Below are positions 25,501 to 33,597 of a stretch of DNA of 64,000 bases, piece after piece (position 1 is the first letter of the stretch; each line of letters starts with the position of its first letter). The position numbers were made by a program, and so were the translations under genes. This DNA is from an uncultured bacterium (lineage in GTDB: Bacteria; Verrucomicrobiota; Lentisphaeria; Victivallales; Victivallaceae): the NCBI GenBank assembly GCA_900551245.1, contig URVC01000006.1:1-64000 (forward strand), given 5' to 3'. The notes beneath the pieces are model-generated. The model ran no database searches, was not told the origin of the DNA, and was given only the letters and a program-made list of their open reading frames with translations.

Positions 25501-25880
25501 TCCGGCAACTGACGGTGCACTCCGTCGACACCGGCTGTGCCGCAGCAGTCACCTCACTTGACAACCTTCCATTGACGGAGAGTTGTCATATGATGTTCGT
25601 ACTCAACACCAACTCGGTTTCGGAAGGGCTGGTGCTTTCCGGCGACCGCAACACGCTCATCGAGCCGGGGAAGAACGCCCCGCCACGAATGGAGACCGCC
25701 CGGCTCCGCGTTTCGCTCCGGTGCACGGACAAGAATTGGAAGCTCTATCCGCTGAGTCTGAGCGGCGAGCGCCGGAAGCCGCTGCCGGTCATGCGGCGGG
25801 CCGATGGAATTGCATTCCGGCTCGACACTGCGGCCCTGTCCAACGGGCCCACCCCCTTCTTTGAACTGACAGAAGAATAG
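22545..25880 (+). CDS. Large secreted glycoside hydrolase, clan GH-A-like
   Basis: 1,111 residues, start at 22545 after a GGGAGA site. A signal peptide (MKKTVVVLLAAVGLFCSAGT) leads into a beta-rich region (25-430). A TIM-barrel follows (about 440-860) with LIGFNAFPSLYR, YDYFRTNFLLDR, CFEFYNEQEIS (candidate acid/base Glu596) and PLFVSEYNHCYWN (candidate nucleophile Glu768). The last 250 residues are beta-rich. The paired Glu after strands 4 and 7 is the GH-A arrangement (GH5, GH2 and others); I cannot give the family number. It is in line with the regulator and prepilin genes. The substrate is unknown, probably a plant or host glycan. Confidence 0.8.
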   Translation: MKKTVVVLLAAVGLFCSAGTARIDLISGNAGLRAISTAPGVSGKNMNWLPPEKAKRMLYFQQRNNCDEWSTMKFSFVADRDATVRITLRGPYRVTPQKKRLPAAVFYDELRIDDKSAPNGGFEPGENAGRRWNHLIADRGLAASGNGVLRVTHDDPESFSLRVKAGKPVQIEVLHRDAGLLEPGPDVTPLPLGKWANRAFADQTAGDGRGGWSDQGEQSLRGIVPQRSYGGMEFAIPASGNAVVTMDSPHDRTGVKSFTLTLESPQKHAFLYLLHAAAWVATVPGEKLGNVTVQYVDGSESRFSVENGRNICDWWFLTALPHAKAVYRQNREEGRGGFLLTRFPLAQKEVKQVRFDTQGKGIWLIVGASLSSRDVPVQTKQKEYRFTAPRWKQADMQQLDIIAGSALDLSGRKRFSPEKDGAMQITRDGAVTFRTQEGRPVRLIGFNAFPSLYRMKGKTREEVHRTIDRCLEQAKRMGYDYFRTNFLLDRDPFQGATADFEFQPEYLDRLDYLVAACRRYGLYIYGTTASYQLGRKAWNTPFQQRAVLKNETLFGVPERRAEWKKLIVKLLTHVNPYTGLAYKDDPAFLCFEFYNEQEISLQSLLRAPESFPVSTLSFINAKFIRFLEEKYKTPQQLSRCWGTPVGNFSEVKFHSGKFIGNRAFAGDWQLFCMKNAAACLDFFNDVMREIGCNRYVSQYNFLPSIAFSRVRAEKTHIVSMNTYFRHPSKMMSKGSVVRQDSSLSSSGGEYFKKAASCRIAGMPLFVSEYNHCYWNQYEYEGGIFFPAYSALQNFAGITVHQSPVMEENRPLRLENFRVATSPTKRANEFLAMSLFRRGDVLSSPHRVELVYPAKFFQGGIAGAGAVNTEQSTLAFLTGVALRFPELPERQEKKAELSFQPEQSAAIHSGAWSSSIENSSSGRLADSVAKLRIAGILPKNNPTDVAIQYFVSDTGELSLDTKARRLKVVTPKTEAVILKPDDNNIALRQLTVHSVDTGCAAAVTSLDNLPLTESCHMMFVLNTNSVSEGLVLSGDRNTLIEPGKNAPPRMETARLRVSLRCTDKNWKLYPLSLSGERRKPLPVMRRADGIAFRLDTAALSNGPTPFFELTEE

Positions 25881-25925
25881 AAGCTCTCCCCAAAAACCGG
25901 GCACTCCCCGCATCCCCCTTGCGAT

Positions 25926-25955
25926 GCTCTCCCCCGGGAAAGGGAGAGCTTTTTT
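25926..25955 (+). terminator. Rho-independent terminator after the large hydrolase
   Basis: GCTCTCCC (25926-25933) pairs with GGGAGAGC (25942-25949), followed by six T. It closes the first regulator-prepilin-hydrolase cassette. Confidence 0.88.
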
Positions 25956-26006
25956 GGGGCCCCATTTCCGCACTCCGAAAAAAAACAAAAAATAAGAGAA
26001 ACACCC

Positions 26007-26035
26007 TTGCTTCGTCAGGATACCTAACGTATAAT
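26007..26035 (+). promoter_or_regulatory. Promoter of the GntR/LacI-type regulator
   Basis: TTGCTT (26007-26012), 17 bp, TATAAT (26030-26035). The region after it (CGTATAAT, then TAAGCA at 26046-26051) resembles the first cassette's promoter, where CGTATAAT and TAAGCA have nearly the same spacing. Confidence 0.7.
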
Positions 26036-26068
26036 AAAAATAGACTAAGCAGAAATGACGGGGTTGCA

Positions 26069-27121
26069 ATGCAGAGAAAAGCTCAGAAACGCGATCAGCT
26101 TTACGAAACGCTGAAAGCGGCCATTTCCGGCGGACAGTACGCTTCCGGAAGCCGCCTGCCGAAAGAGGTGGAGTTCGCCGCAGAGCTCGGCGTCTCCCGC
26201 AAGACGCTCCGCCACGCATTGGAACGGCTCGAAAACGATCACCTGATCGAACGCATCAGAAGCAAAGGGACCTTTGTCCGGTTCCGCCGCTACCTCGTGC
26301 TGGCCGACAACAATCAAGACCTCTGCATGCCCTATAACTACATCATTCCGGGGATCATCCGGACGGCGGAACGGATGGGGACGGCCGTATCCATCTGTGC
26401 CTTTTCCACCTTCGAAAACCTGACGGAACAGCAGGTTATCGACAGCATCACCCGACAGAATGCCGGCTGTATCGTCATCACCAACAAAATCGATGAAAAC
26501 ACACGCATCTATCAGCAGTTGAAGCATCTGCCGCTGCCGGTCGTTCTGGCGCACGGCCATCTGGAAGACCACAGCTTCACCGGCTGGCCCACCGTCGCCT
26601 ACGACGAACAGGCGGCATGGCGCGCGGCGTTTCTTCATCTGAAAGCACTGGGGCACCGAAGAGTCGCGGCCGGCTGTCATCGCGCCGATCTGCAGGAGAT
26701 CCGCGGCTGGCGGCGGGATGCCTTTCTCGCCATGACAGCGGAAATCGGCCTCGATCCGGACCCGGCCCTGCTCTTCTCCATGAATGTGAGAGGAGAAGAC
26801 GCCGACCCGGTCATTCACCGCCTCTTCCGGGAACAGAAACCGCCGACCGCCATTGTCTGTTACAGCGATTTCTGGGCTCCGTACCTTTACCGGAGCCTCG
26901 AGAAGATGAACCTGCGCATTCCGGACGATGTCTCCGTCATGGGATTCTGCGGAGCACCGGTGGGGCGTTACCTCTCCCCCAATCTCTCCACCATCGACCT
27001 GCAGTACGAAAAAACCGGCGAACTCGCCCTGCGGATGCTGCTGGACCACTCGCATCCGTTGCTGGAAGTCGTCGACTTCAAGCTGGAATCACGGGGAAGC
27101 ACCCGACCCGTTGCTCGATAA
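26069..27121 (+). CDS. GntR-type DNA-binding domain fused to a LacI-type sugar sensor
   Basis: 350 residues from 26069. Residues 1-70 are a GntR winged helix (YETLKAAISGGQYASGSRLP, then ELGVSRKTLRHALERLENDH, then IRSKGTFV). The rest is a periplasmic-binding-protein-like effector domain (GCIVITNKIDE, WPTVAYDEQAAWRAAFLHLK, SVMGFCGAPVGRYLSPNLST), as in AraR-type regulators. It heads the second prepilin-hydrolase cassette and probably represses it until a sugar binds. The effector is unknown. Confidence 0.9.
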   Translation: MQRKAQKRDQLYETLKAAISGGQYASGSRLPKEVEFAAELGVSRKTLRHALERLENDHLIERIRSKGTFVRFRRYLVLADNNQDLCMPYNYIIPGIIRTAERMGTAVSICAFSTFENLTEQQVIDSITRQNAGCIVITNKIDENTRIYQQLKHLPLPVVLAHGHLEDHSFTGWPTVAYDEQAAWRAAFLHLKALGHRRVAAGCHRADLQEIRGWRRDAFLAMTAEIGLDPDPALLFSMNVRGEDADPVIHRLFREQKPPTAIVCYSDFWAPYLYRSLEKMNLRIPDDVSVMGFCGAPVGRYLSPNLSTIDLQYEKTGELALRMLLDHSHPLLEVVDFKLESRGSTRPVAR

Positions 27122-27147
27122 AACCAAATCAGGGAAAGGAGTTCATT

Positions 27148-27924
27148 ATGAAAATAATTCAGTTCCACCTGCACGGCATACGGCCGTCGCCATCCGGCGC
27201 GGGGAAACGGATTTCCCCATTTACGTTGATCGAACTTCTCATCGTTATCGCCATCATCACCATTCTCGCTGCCATGCTCATGCCGGCACTGAACAAGGCG
27301 CGGGCAAGGGCGAAGAACGCCTCCTGCTCGAGCAACCTCAAGAACATCGGTCTGGCCTTCTTCTCCTACGGCAGCGATTTCAGCGATTACATGGTTCTGC
27401 CCTGTCAGGCGGATATTCCCGGTCAGGGGAGCTATGACACCGACCGCTGGCACATGGTCCTCTGGGACCACGGGTATCTGAAGATGAACAAAGTCTTCTA
27501 CTGCCCGGAAGCGGCGGCTCTGGGCAAGGTGAACTACGGCGACGATCACTCGCTCTCCTGGTGGAAAACCGGGAACGTCTACGGCGTCAACCGGGCGACG
27601 TTCATCTATAACTGGAGCATCACCCGAAGGATCAAACTCACGGAAATACGACGTCCCTCCCGCCGGATCTACGCCGCGGACTCCATCAACGGAGTGGAAG
27701 GCACCAACTATATGAAACACACCCTTGACGTCTCCCGGACAAGCACGACCAACGGCGTCTATTACCCCTATCACAACATGAACTGCAACATGCTCTGGGT
27801 GGATGGTCATGTCTCCGCCCTGAAAGCGGCGAATCCCACCCGCACGGGAGTGTGGGATGCCCTCCCCGTGAATCCGAAATACACGACCGGATGGGGGAAA
27901 ACGCTTTATCTCTACAACGACTGA
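27148..27924 (+). CDS. Second prepilin-like protein with N-terminal methylation motif
   Basis: 258 residues; start at 27148 after GGAAAGGAG. The leader is longer than in the first copy, about 26 residues with several His and a Gly-Lys-Arg (GAGKRISP). It is followed by FTLIELLIVIAIITILAAM and LMPALNKARARAKNASC. The C-terminal part again has a Cys-rich middle and MLWVDGHVSALKAAN, matching the DGHV signature of the first copy. The position between regulator and hydrolase is the same as in the first cassette. Confidence 0.85.
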   Translation: MKIIQFHLHGIRPSPSGAGKRISPFTLIELLIVIAIITILAAMLMPALNKARARAKNASCSSNLKNIGLAFFSYGSDFSDYMVLPCQADIPGQGSYDTDRWHMVLWDHGYLKMNKVFYCPEAAALGKVNYGDDHSLSWWKTGNVYGVNRATFIYNWSITRRIKLTEIRRPSRRIYAADSINGVEGTNYMKHTLDVSRTSTTNGVYYPYHNMNCNMLWVDGHVSALKAANPTRTGVWDALPVNPKYTTGWGKTLYLYND

Positions 27925-27941
27925 ATATGGAAAGATCTGCG

Positions 27942-30014
27942 ATGAAAACATTACCTTCCGTTTCCCTTCTTCTGCTCGCTTTCTGCACCATGCTCGGTGC
28001 GGCGGAGGAAGCCTCAAAACCGCTGTTCCACTTCGCCGATATGCAAACCGGCATCCGGAAAATGGGGAAAAGCCACTATGAAATCAAGGATGGGAAACTC
28101 CGTCTCGAGGTTCCCGCCGGCAGTCCGAAGTGGTCGGGAATTCTGTTGAAAAATCCCGACGGCAGCGGCTTCTCCACGAAAGGATACTCCGCCGTCGCCT
28201 TCGACGTTCGCAATCTGGGCGACAGCTTCTCCGGAGAACTTCAGGTGGAACTCATCTGTCTCGGAACGAACGGGAAATGGCGTTACCGCAGCAAAGGCGG
28301 CGTCGCGCTTCGCAAGGGAGAGAGTTTTCCGTGCCGGGTCCCCTTCTACCGGGACTGCGGCGGCACGCTCAAAGACCCGATGCTGCGTACGGGGATCTAC
28401 AAATCGCCCGACGGCTACCCGGGAGCCGCCGAAAGCCAGCGCAGCCATCAGGACCGAATCGACGAAATCCGCATCTTCGTCAATTCGGTCGGCTGGCCGG
28501 GGGTCGAACACCGCTTCGAGCTGTCGGATCTCCGGCTGGAAAATCCGGTTCCGCCTCTGAATCCGGAACTGTCCGACCCGGCGAAATTCTTCCCCTGCAT
28601 CGACACCTTCGGGCAGTACAAGCATGCGAAACATCGCAACCTGATCCATTCCGATCAGGAACTGCGCGAAAGTGCCCGGCGGGAAATGCAGATTCTCCAG
28701 AACAGAAAACCGAATCCGGAACGCACCATCTACGGCGGCTGGGCAAACGGCCCCGATTTCCCCGCCACCGGCCACTTTTACCCGCTGAAATATCAGGGCA
28801 AATGGTATCTGGTCGATCCGACAGGGAAACTCTTCTGGGGGCACGGCATTCAGGGAATCCGCTGGGTGGACACCACCCCCATCACCCGTCGCGAACACTG
28901 GTTCGAAACACTTCCCCCCAAAGATGATCCGCTCTACGCCCCCTGCTGGCTGACGGAACGCAGCGGGGCCGCCTGGTATGCGAAAACCGGCGGGAAACTG
29001 ACCTCCTTCAACTACAATCTGCGCAATCTGATCGCCAAATACGGCAAGGAGTACCCGCAGGGGTTCATCCGGACCACCGCGCTGCGGCTGCCCGCCTGGG
29101 GGATCAATCTCATCGGCGTCAACAGCTATCTGCCGCTGACCCGCGACGCGAAAATCCCCTACATCCACAATCCAGCCGGGAAACGGGTCAAACTCAACAA
29201 CGGCAAAGGGGTCTTCTTCGACGTCTTCGATCCGGGCTATGCGCGTGATCTGAAGGCGGAACTCACCGGGCGGTACGGTTTCACACTCAACGATCCCTAC
29301 TGCATCGGCTACTGCATCGACAACGAGGTCAAATGGGGGACGACGACCCGCTTTGCCGAGGATGTCGTCCGCTCTCCCGCTTCGCAGTGTGCGAAAAAGG
29401 TCTTTCTGGAACAGCTCCAAAAACGCTATCACAACGACCTGAACGCCTTCAATCAGGCGTGGGGGAGCGATTTGAAGAGCTGGAACGACTTCCTCAACCG
29501 GACGGCTCTGCCCGCAACCGGACGAGGCAAACGCGACCTTGCGGCCTTCAACGACGAGATTATCCGCACCTACTTCAAGGTCAATCGCGAAGTTTTGAAA
29601 GAGTGCGCGCCGCACAAGCTCTATCTCGGCTCCAGAATGCACGACTATCCGGTCCGGGTCATGCGCCTCGCCGCGCCTTATCTGGACGTCATCTCGCTGA
29701 ATTTGTACCGCCATTCGGTCGCGGATCTCTCCCTGCCGAAGCCGCTGGATAAGCCGGTCCTCGTCACCGAATACCACTTCGGCCTGATGGATGGCGGCAT
29801 CCCGGCCGGCGGCATCCAGTCCTGCGGCTCGCGGGCGGACCGGAAACACGCCTACTCCCGCTATGTGGAAAGCGCGCTCTCCAACCCGTACGTCATCGGC
29901 GTCACCTATTTTCAGTGGCTGAACCAGAGCGCCGTCGGCCGCTATCAGGACGGCGAAAACTTCTATTGCGGATTCGTCGACGTCACCGACCGCCCCGAAC
30001 CGGAACTGGTCTAA
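27942..30014 (+). CDS. Secreted GH-A-type glycoside hydrolase, probably prematurely stopped
   Basis: 690 residues; start 27942, with a signal peptide MKTLPSVSLLLLAFCTMLG. A beta-rich N-domain (30-210) precedes a TIM barrel with WYLVDPTGKLFWGHGIQ, YCIDNEVKWG (acid/base Glu462) and PVLVTEYHFGLMDGG (nucleophile Glu610). The layout resembles beta-agarase/GH42-like enzymes. The frame ends at TAA (30012-30014) right after DRPEPELV, but in the same frame it continues AATELGQQLYRYR and stops properly at 30080. That is how such proteins normally end, so the TAA looks like a late nonsense change (for example from GAA). The loss is small, and the enzyme may still work. Confidence 0.8.
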   Translation: MKTLPSVSLLLLAFCTMLGAAEEASKPLFHFADMQTGIRKMGKSHYEIKDGKLRLEVPAGSPKWSGILLKNPDGSGFSTKGYSAVAFDVRNLGDSFSGELQVELICLGTNGKWRYRSKGGVALRKGESFPCRVPFYRDCGGTLKDPMLRTGIYKSPDGYPGAAESQRSHQDRIDEIRIFVNSVGWPGVEHRFELSDLRLENPVPPLNPELSDPAKFFPCIDTFGQYKHAKHRNLIHSDQELRESARREMQILQNRKPNPERTIYGGWANGPDFPATGHFYPLKYQGKWYLVDPTGKLFWGHGIQGIRWVDTTPITRREHWFETLPPKDDPLYAPCWLTERSGAAWYAKTGGKLTSFNYNLRNLIAKYGKEYPQGFIRTTALRLPAWGINLIGVNSYLPLTRDAKIPYIHNPAGKRVKLNNGKGVFFDVFDPGYARDLKAELTGRYGFTLNDPYCIGYCIDNEVKWGTTTRFAEDVVRSPASQCAKKVFLEQLQKRYHNDLNAFNQAWGSDLKSWNDFLNRTALPATGRGKRDLAAFNDEIIRTYFKVNREVLKECAPHKLYLGSRMHDYPVRVMRLAAPYLDVISLNLYRHSVADLSLPKPLDKPVLVTEYHFGLMDGGIPAGGIQSCGSRADRKHAYSRYVESALSNPYVIGVTYFQWLNQSAVGRYQDGENFYCGFVDVTDRPEPELV

Positions 30015-30090
30015 GCCGCAACCGAACTCGGCCAACAGCTCTACCGCTATCGGACCGGCGGCGTTCCGGCCGGCAACTGAACTGCGGGAA

Positions 30091-30134
30091 GCGGCAGGAC
30101 GACCGGCGTGGCCCGGGAATCCTGCCGCGTTTTT
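30091..30134 (+). terminator. Terminator after the second hydrolase
   Basis: GCGGCAGGA (30091-30099) pairs with TCCTGCCGC (30120-30128), then GTTTTT. The 315-bp gap 30015-30329 holds the readthrough extension (to 30080), this terminator and the next promoter. Confidence 0.7.
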
Positions 30135-30266
30135 CCGCGGAAATGCTCCATCACGGCGTCTCCTGTTGCACACGCGTTCCCCTCTCCCGTCTCCTCTCCG
30201 GAGGAACGGATCGCTTCCTCCGTTTCCCCCCGTTGATTTGTTTCATACAATCCCGGATTATTGCAG

Positions 30267-30295
30267 TTTACACCCCCGCGGCGCGACAGTATATT
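30267..30295 (+). promoter_or_regulatory. Promoter for the Gfo/Idh/MocA gene
   Basis: TTTACA (30267-30272), 17 bp, TATATT (30290-30295), 35 bp before the start codon. Confidence 0.65.
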
Positions 30296-30329
30296 ACCGC
30301 ACAGCACAAAATCATCCAGGGAAACACAG

Positions 30330-31334
30330 ATGAAGAAACTTCGCGTCATCCAGGTCGGCACCGCCCCCATGGTGCACTCCGCCCACGCGGCAATCGCCCT
30401 GCGCGGTCTGCCGGAAACATTTCAGCTGGAGGGTATCGTCGAAGAGAATCCGGAGTTCCGTTGCCGCGCCGCCGAAAACAGCGCCTTCGCCGGACTTCCG
30501 TTTCTCACCTGGGAGGAGGCACTCCGCCGCCGCCCCGACGCCTTCGTAATCGAGACCGACGAGCATCAGCTGGTCGCCAATGCGATCCGTTCTCTGGAGG
30601 CGGGATTCCCCACCTACATGGATAAGCCGGGCAGTGAAGATCAGGCGCAGTTCCGGAAAATGTGCCGCCTCGCCGCCGAAAAAAAACTGGTGCTCTCCCT
30701 GGGATACATGTTCCGCCACAATCCCGCCGTTCTCCACGCGCTGGAACTGAAAAAAGCGGGGAAACTGGGCGAAATCTTCAGCGTGGAAGCGCAGATGAGC
30801 GGCTGCAACGACGCCGGATATCACCGGACACTGCCGCGCTTCCGCGGCGGCATGATGTACTATCTCGGCTGTCACATGATCGACATGATCGTCCATTTCT
30901 GCGGCTTCCCGGAGGAGGTCATTCCGCTCAATGCCCGCACGCTCAGCCGCGGCGTCGACTGCGTCGACTTCGGCTTCTGCGCCTATCGCTACGCCCACGG
31001 CGTCTCCTTCGTCAAAACATGCGCCTCGGAGGTCAACGGCGTCAACCGCCGCTCCATCGTCATCAACGGCACCAACGGCACCTTTGAAATCCGCCCGATC
31101 GAGGTTCCGCGGGGCGATGGATACGACGACACCTTCGCCCGCGTCACGCTGGAGAATTCACACCCCTTTTCCGACGGCAGCACCGCCCTCACCTTTCCGC
31201 CTCACCGGCGTTACGACGGCCTCTTTCTGAATTTCGCCCGCTATGTCCGCAAAGAGGCGGAAAATCCCTACACGCCGGAATATGAGGAGAAGCTGCACGA
31301 CCTGATCCTGCGCTCCTGTCCCCCCCGTGCCTGA
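30330..31334 (+). CDS. Gfo/Idh/MocA-family oxidoreductase
   Basis: 334 residues from 30330. The N-terminal Rossmann part (MKKLRVIQVGTAPMVHSAHA) has a weakened dinucleotide motif: GTAPMVHS in place of GxGxxG. The family's EKP motif appears as MDKPG. The C-terminal domain includes FRGGMMYYLGCHMIDMIVH, matching the family's GGG...DxGxHxxD region with changes (Cys-His-Met-Ile-Asp). Members oxidise or reduce sugars and inositols with NAD(P). Monocistronic. The substrate cannot be read from sequence. Confidence 0.82.
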   Translation: MKKLRVIQVGTAPMVHSAHAAIALRGLPETFQLEGIVEENPEFRCRAAENSAFAGLPFLTWEEALRRRPDAFVIETDEHQLVANAIRSLEAGFPTYMDKPGSEDQAQFRKMCRLAAEKKLVLSLGYMFRHNPAVLHALELKKAGKLGEIFSVEAQMSGCNDAGYHRTLPRFRGGMMYYLGCHMIDMIVHFCGFPEEVIPLNARTLSRGVDCVDFGFCAYRYAHGVSFVKTCASEVNGVNRRSIVINGTNGTFEIRPIEVPRGDGYDDTFARVTLENSHPFSDGSTALTFPPHRRYDGLFLNFARYVRKEAENPYTPEYEEKLHDLILRSCPPRA

Positions 31335-31366
31335 AACCGTGCGGAGCAAAAATTCCGCCCCGCTTA

Positions 31367-31395
31367 TTGCTTTTTCTCTCTCCCCGGTGTATTGT
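31367..31395 (+). promoter_or_regulatory. Promoter for the PhnP-like hydrolase
   Basis: TTGCTT (31367-31372), 17 bp, TATTGT (31390-31395), with an upstream TG pair (extended -10). It ends 37 bp before the start codon. Confidence 0.6.
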
Positions 31396-31432
31396 AAACC
31401 ACCATCTAGTTACGCAAGGAGAAGAATCCACC

Positions 31433-32272
31433 ATGAAAATTACGTTTCTCGGAACGGCGGCGGCGGAGGGCATCCCCGCCCTCTGGTGCGAATGCCCCAT
31501 ATGCCAACAGGCGAAAGAGCTGGGCGGAAAGGATTTCCGCTGCCGGTGCAGCTATCTTATCGATTCCGACACCATGGTGGATTTCGGGCCGGACGCCTTC
31601 CGGCAGGTTGCCGATTTCAAGATCGACCTCACAAAACTCGCCCGGGTCATCTTCACCCATCCGCATGAAGACCATCTGGCGCCGACGGAATTCACCTGGC
31701 GCCGCGCCCCCTGGTTCAGTCAGGTCTCCCATGAATTGACCGTCATCGGCGCCCCCAGCATCTTCTGCACCATCATCGCCTTCGCGGCCACCCACTGCAA
31801 CGCCATCTACGATCTGCGGGATCTCCGTCTGCGCCCCGTCGCCGTCGATCCCGGCCGTTGGCTCCAGGACGGGGACATCGAACTTCTGCCGCTGCGCGCC
31901 AACCACTGCCCCGGCCAGAACGGCATGATCTATGTCATCCGCCGCGGCGGCAGGAATTTCCTGCTGGCGAACGACACCGGCTACCTCGCGGAATCGGAAT
32001 GGGAGTGTCTGAAAGGAGTCCGGCTCGATCTGGTTTCGATCGATTGCACCTGCGCCTTCGGCTCCCCCGACCTGCGGGACAACCACATGGGGGTCAACAC
32101 CGTGCTCGCCTTCCGTGACCGGCTTGCAGAACTCGGCTGTCTTACCCCGGAATCCAGAGTCTTCGTCAACCATTTCTCCCACAACGGGAAAGCGCTCCAC
32201 TCCGATCTGGAAGCCTTCTTCCTGCCCCGCGGCATCGGAGTCGCCTTCGACGGAATGTGCGTGGAGCTCTGA
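31433..32272 (+). CDS. MBL-fold phosphodiesterase, PhnP-like
   Basis: 279 residues. N-terminal FLGTAAAEGIPALWCECPIC carries the paired cysteines seen in PhnP/RNase Z-like hydrolases. Metal-binding motif TRVIF-type followed by THPHEDHL, then NHCPGQN, LANDTGYL and NHFSHNG supply further His/Asp ligands. PhnP itself cleaves cyclic ribose phosphates in phosphonate breakdown. There are no other phn genes here, so the substrate is open. The start at 31433 has AAGGAGAAG upstream. Confidence 0.8.
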   Translation: MKITFLGTAAAEGIPALWCECPICQQAKELGGKDFRCRCSYLIDSDTMVDFGPDAFRQVADFKIDLTKLARVIFTHPHEDHLAPTEFTWRRAPWFSQVSHELTVIGAPSIFCTIIAFAATHCNAIYDLRDLRLRPVAVDPGRWLQDGDIELLPLRANHCPGQNGMIYVIRRGGRNFLLANDTGYLAESEWECLKGVRLDLVSIDCTCAFGSPDLRDNHMGVNTVLAFRDRLAELGCLTPESRVFVNHFSHNGKALHSDLEAFFLPRGIGVAFDGMCVEL

Positions 32273-32297
32273 ACGCATCCGCAAAACAAAAAAAAAA

Positions 32298-32328
32298 CGC
32301 CGCATCCAGCGTAACACCGGGTGCGGCG
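32298..32328. terminator. Bidirectional terminator between the PhnP-like and DUF1015 genes
   Basis: Stem CGCCGCATCC (32298-32307) with GGGTGCGGCG (32319-32328), one G-T pair, flanked by 11 A on the left and 7 T on the right. It serves both converging genes. Confidence 0.88.
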
Positions 32329-32344
32329 GATTTTTTTCGTCGGC

Positions 32345-33577
32345 TCAGAAGTTGTGACAGACCAGACCGTCACGGAGCTTCGGCTCAAACCAGGTCGACT
32401 TGGGCGGCATGATCGCGCCGGCGTCGGCAATCGCCATCAACTGCTCCACCGTGGTCGGATACATCGAAAACGCAATCGCATACCGGCCGGAATTCACCAG
32501 CTTCTCCAATTCGCCGATCCCGCGGATGCCGCCGATGAAGTCGATTTCACGGCTCGTGCGCGGGTCTTCAATACCGAGAATCGGCGCCAGAATGTTGTCC
32601 TGCAGAATGCTGACATCCAGACGCTCGATGACGCCGAGCGAAGCGATGTCGAATTTCGGCCGGGCCAGATACCACTCGTGCGCCATGTAGAACTTGAACT
32701 CCCCGGAGTGCTCCACTTCCCCGTCCTCGGCGGGAGTAATCTGAAACTTCTCCCCCACCAATGTCAGGAATCCGGCCGGGCTGTTCCCGTTCAGCGAACG
32801 CACCACCCGGTTGTAGGGAAGAATCCGCAGCTGGGTCGCCGGAAACGCAACCGTCAGGAAGTAGTTGTAATCCTCTTTCCCGGTGTGATTCGGGTTCTTC
32901 GGGGCACACTCCGCGGCAGTCCGCGCCGCGGCCGCACTGCGATGGTGGCCATCGGCGATGTAGAAGACCGGCACGAGGTCGGCAAAGAGCTTCGACAGCT
33001 TCCGGCTGACCTCCTCATCCAGCCGCCAGAGCGTATGACGCACGCCGTCCGGAGCGGTGAAGTCGAAGAGCGGCTCCCGGGCGGTCTCCTCGTCGATCAG
33101 CGCGTCGATCTCCTTCTGATCCCGGTAGGTGAAAAACGCCGGGCCGGTGTGGGAACGCAGCTCCATCACGTGGCGGGTCCGGTCATCCTCCTTGTCCTGC
33201 CGGGTCTTTTCATGCTTCTTGATGACGCCGGAACGGTACTCCTCGGCGGAAGCCGCGCCGAGCACGCCGGTCTGCGCCCGCCCGTTCATCACCAGACGGT
33301 AGACGTAGAGATGCTCCCCCTTGTCGAGCGTCAGCGGAACCTCGCGGCAGAAACGCTGAAACGCCGCGGCCGCCTGCGCATACACCCGCTCGTCATGCAG
33401 ATCGATTCCCGGCTCCAGATCGATTTCCGGGCGCGACACGTGCAGAAAGGACCAGGGATTCCCCTTCGCCAGCTCGGCGGCTTCGCGGGAATTGACCACA
33501 TCGTAGGGAACCGCGGCGACGGCGGCGGCCCGCTCGACCGACGGCAGCAGACCGTGGAACGGCAGCAATTGAGCCAT
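32345..33577 (-). CDS. DUF1015 family protein
   Basis: 410 residues with the family blocks AVPYDVVNSREAAELA (N-terminal), VIKKHEKTRQDKEDDR, VFYIADGHHRSAAAA and a C-terminal NSGRYAIAFSMYPTTVEQL. The KKHE...TR...KE.DR and DGHHR strings suggest a phosphate- or metal-binding active site. The family is widespread in bacteria and archaea and lacks a settled general function. It is 20 bp downstream of the MetF-like gene and probably in the same operon. Confidence 0.88.
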   Translation of the reverse strand: MAQLLPFHGLLPSVERAAAVAAVPYDVVNSREAAELAKGNPWSFLHVSRPEIDLEPGIDLHDERVYAQAAAAFQRFCREVPLTLDKGEHLYVYRLVMNGRAQTGVLGAASAEEYRSGVIKKHEKTRQDKEDDRTRHVMELRSHTGPAFFTYRDQKEIDALIDEETAREPLFDFTAPDGVRHTLWRLDEEVSRKLSKLFADLVPVFYIADGHHRSAAAARTAAECAPKNPNHTGKEDYNYFLTVAFPATQLRILPYNRVVRSLNGNSPAGFLTLVGEKFQITPAEDGEVEHSGEFKFYMAHEWYLARPKFDIASLGVIERLDVSILQDNILAPILGIEDPRTSREIDFIGGIRGIGELEKLVNSGRYAIAFSMYPTTVEQLMAIADAGAIMPPKSTWFEPKLRDGLVCHNF

Positions 33578-33597
33578 GATTTACCTCACTTGTTATT

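Noticed and set aside
30012..30014. Recoding of TAA as an amino acid
   Set aside because: No recoding signal is visible, and TAA is used as a normal stop elsewhere. A nonsense mutation or base error is simpler.
28014..30173. 719-residue frame antisense to the second hydrolase
   Set aside because: The plus-strand protein has signal peptide, catalytic motifs and operon context. The antisense frame has only a high-GC lack of stops.
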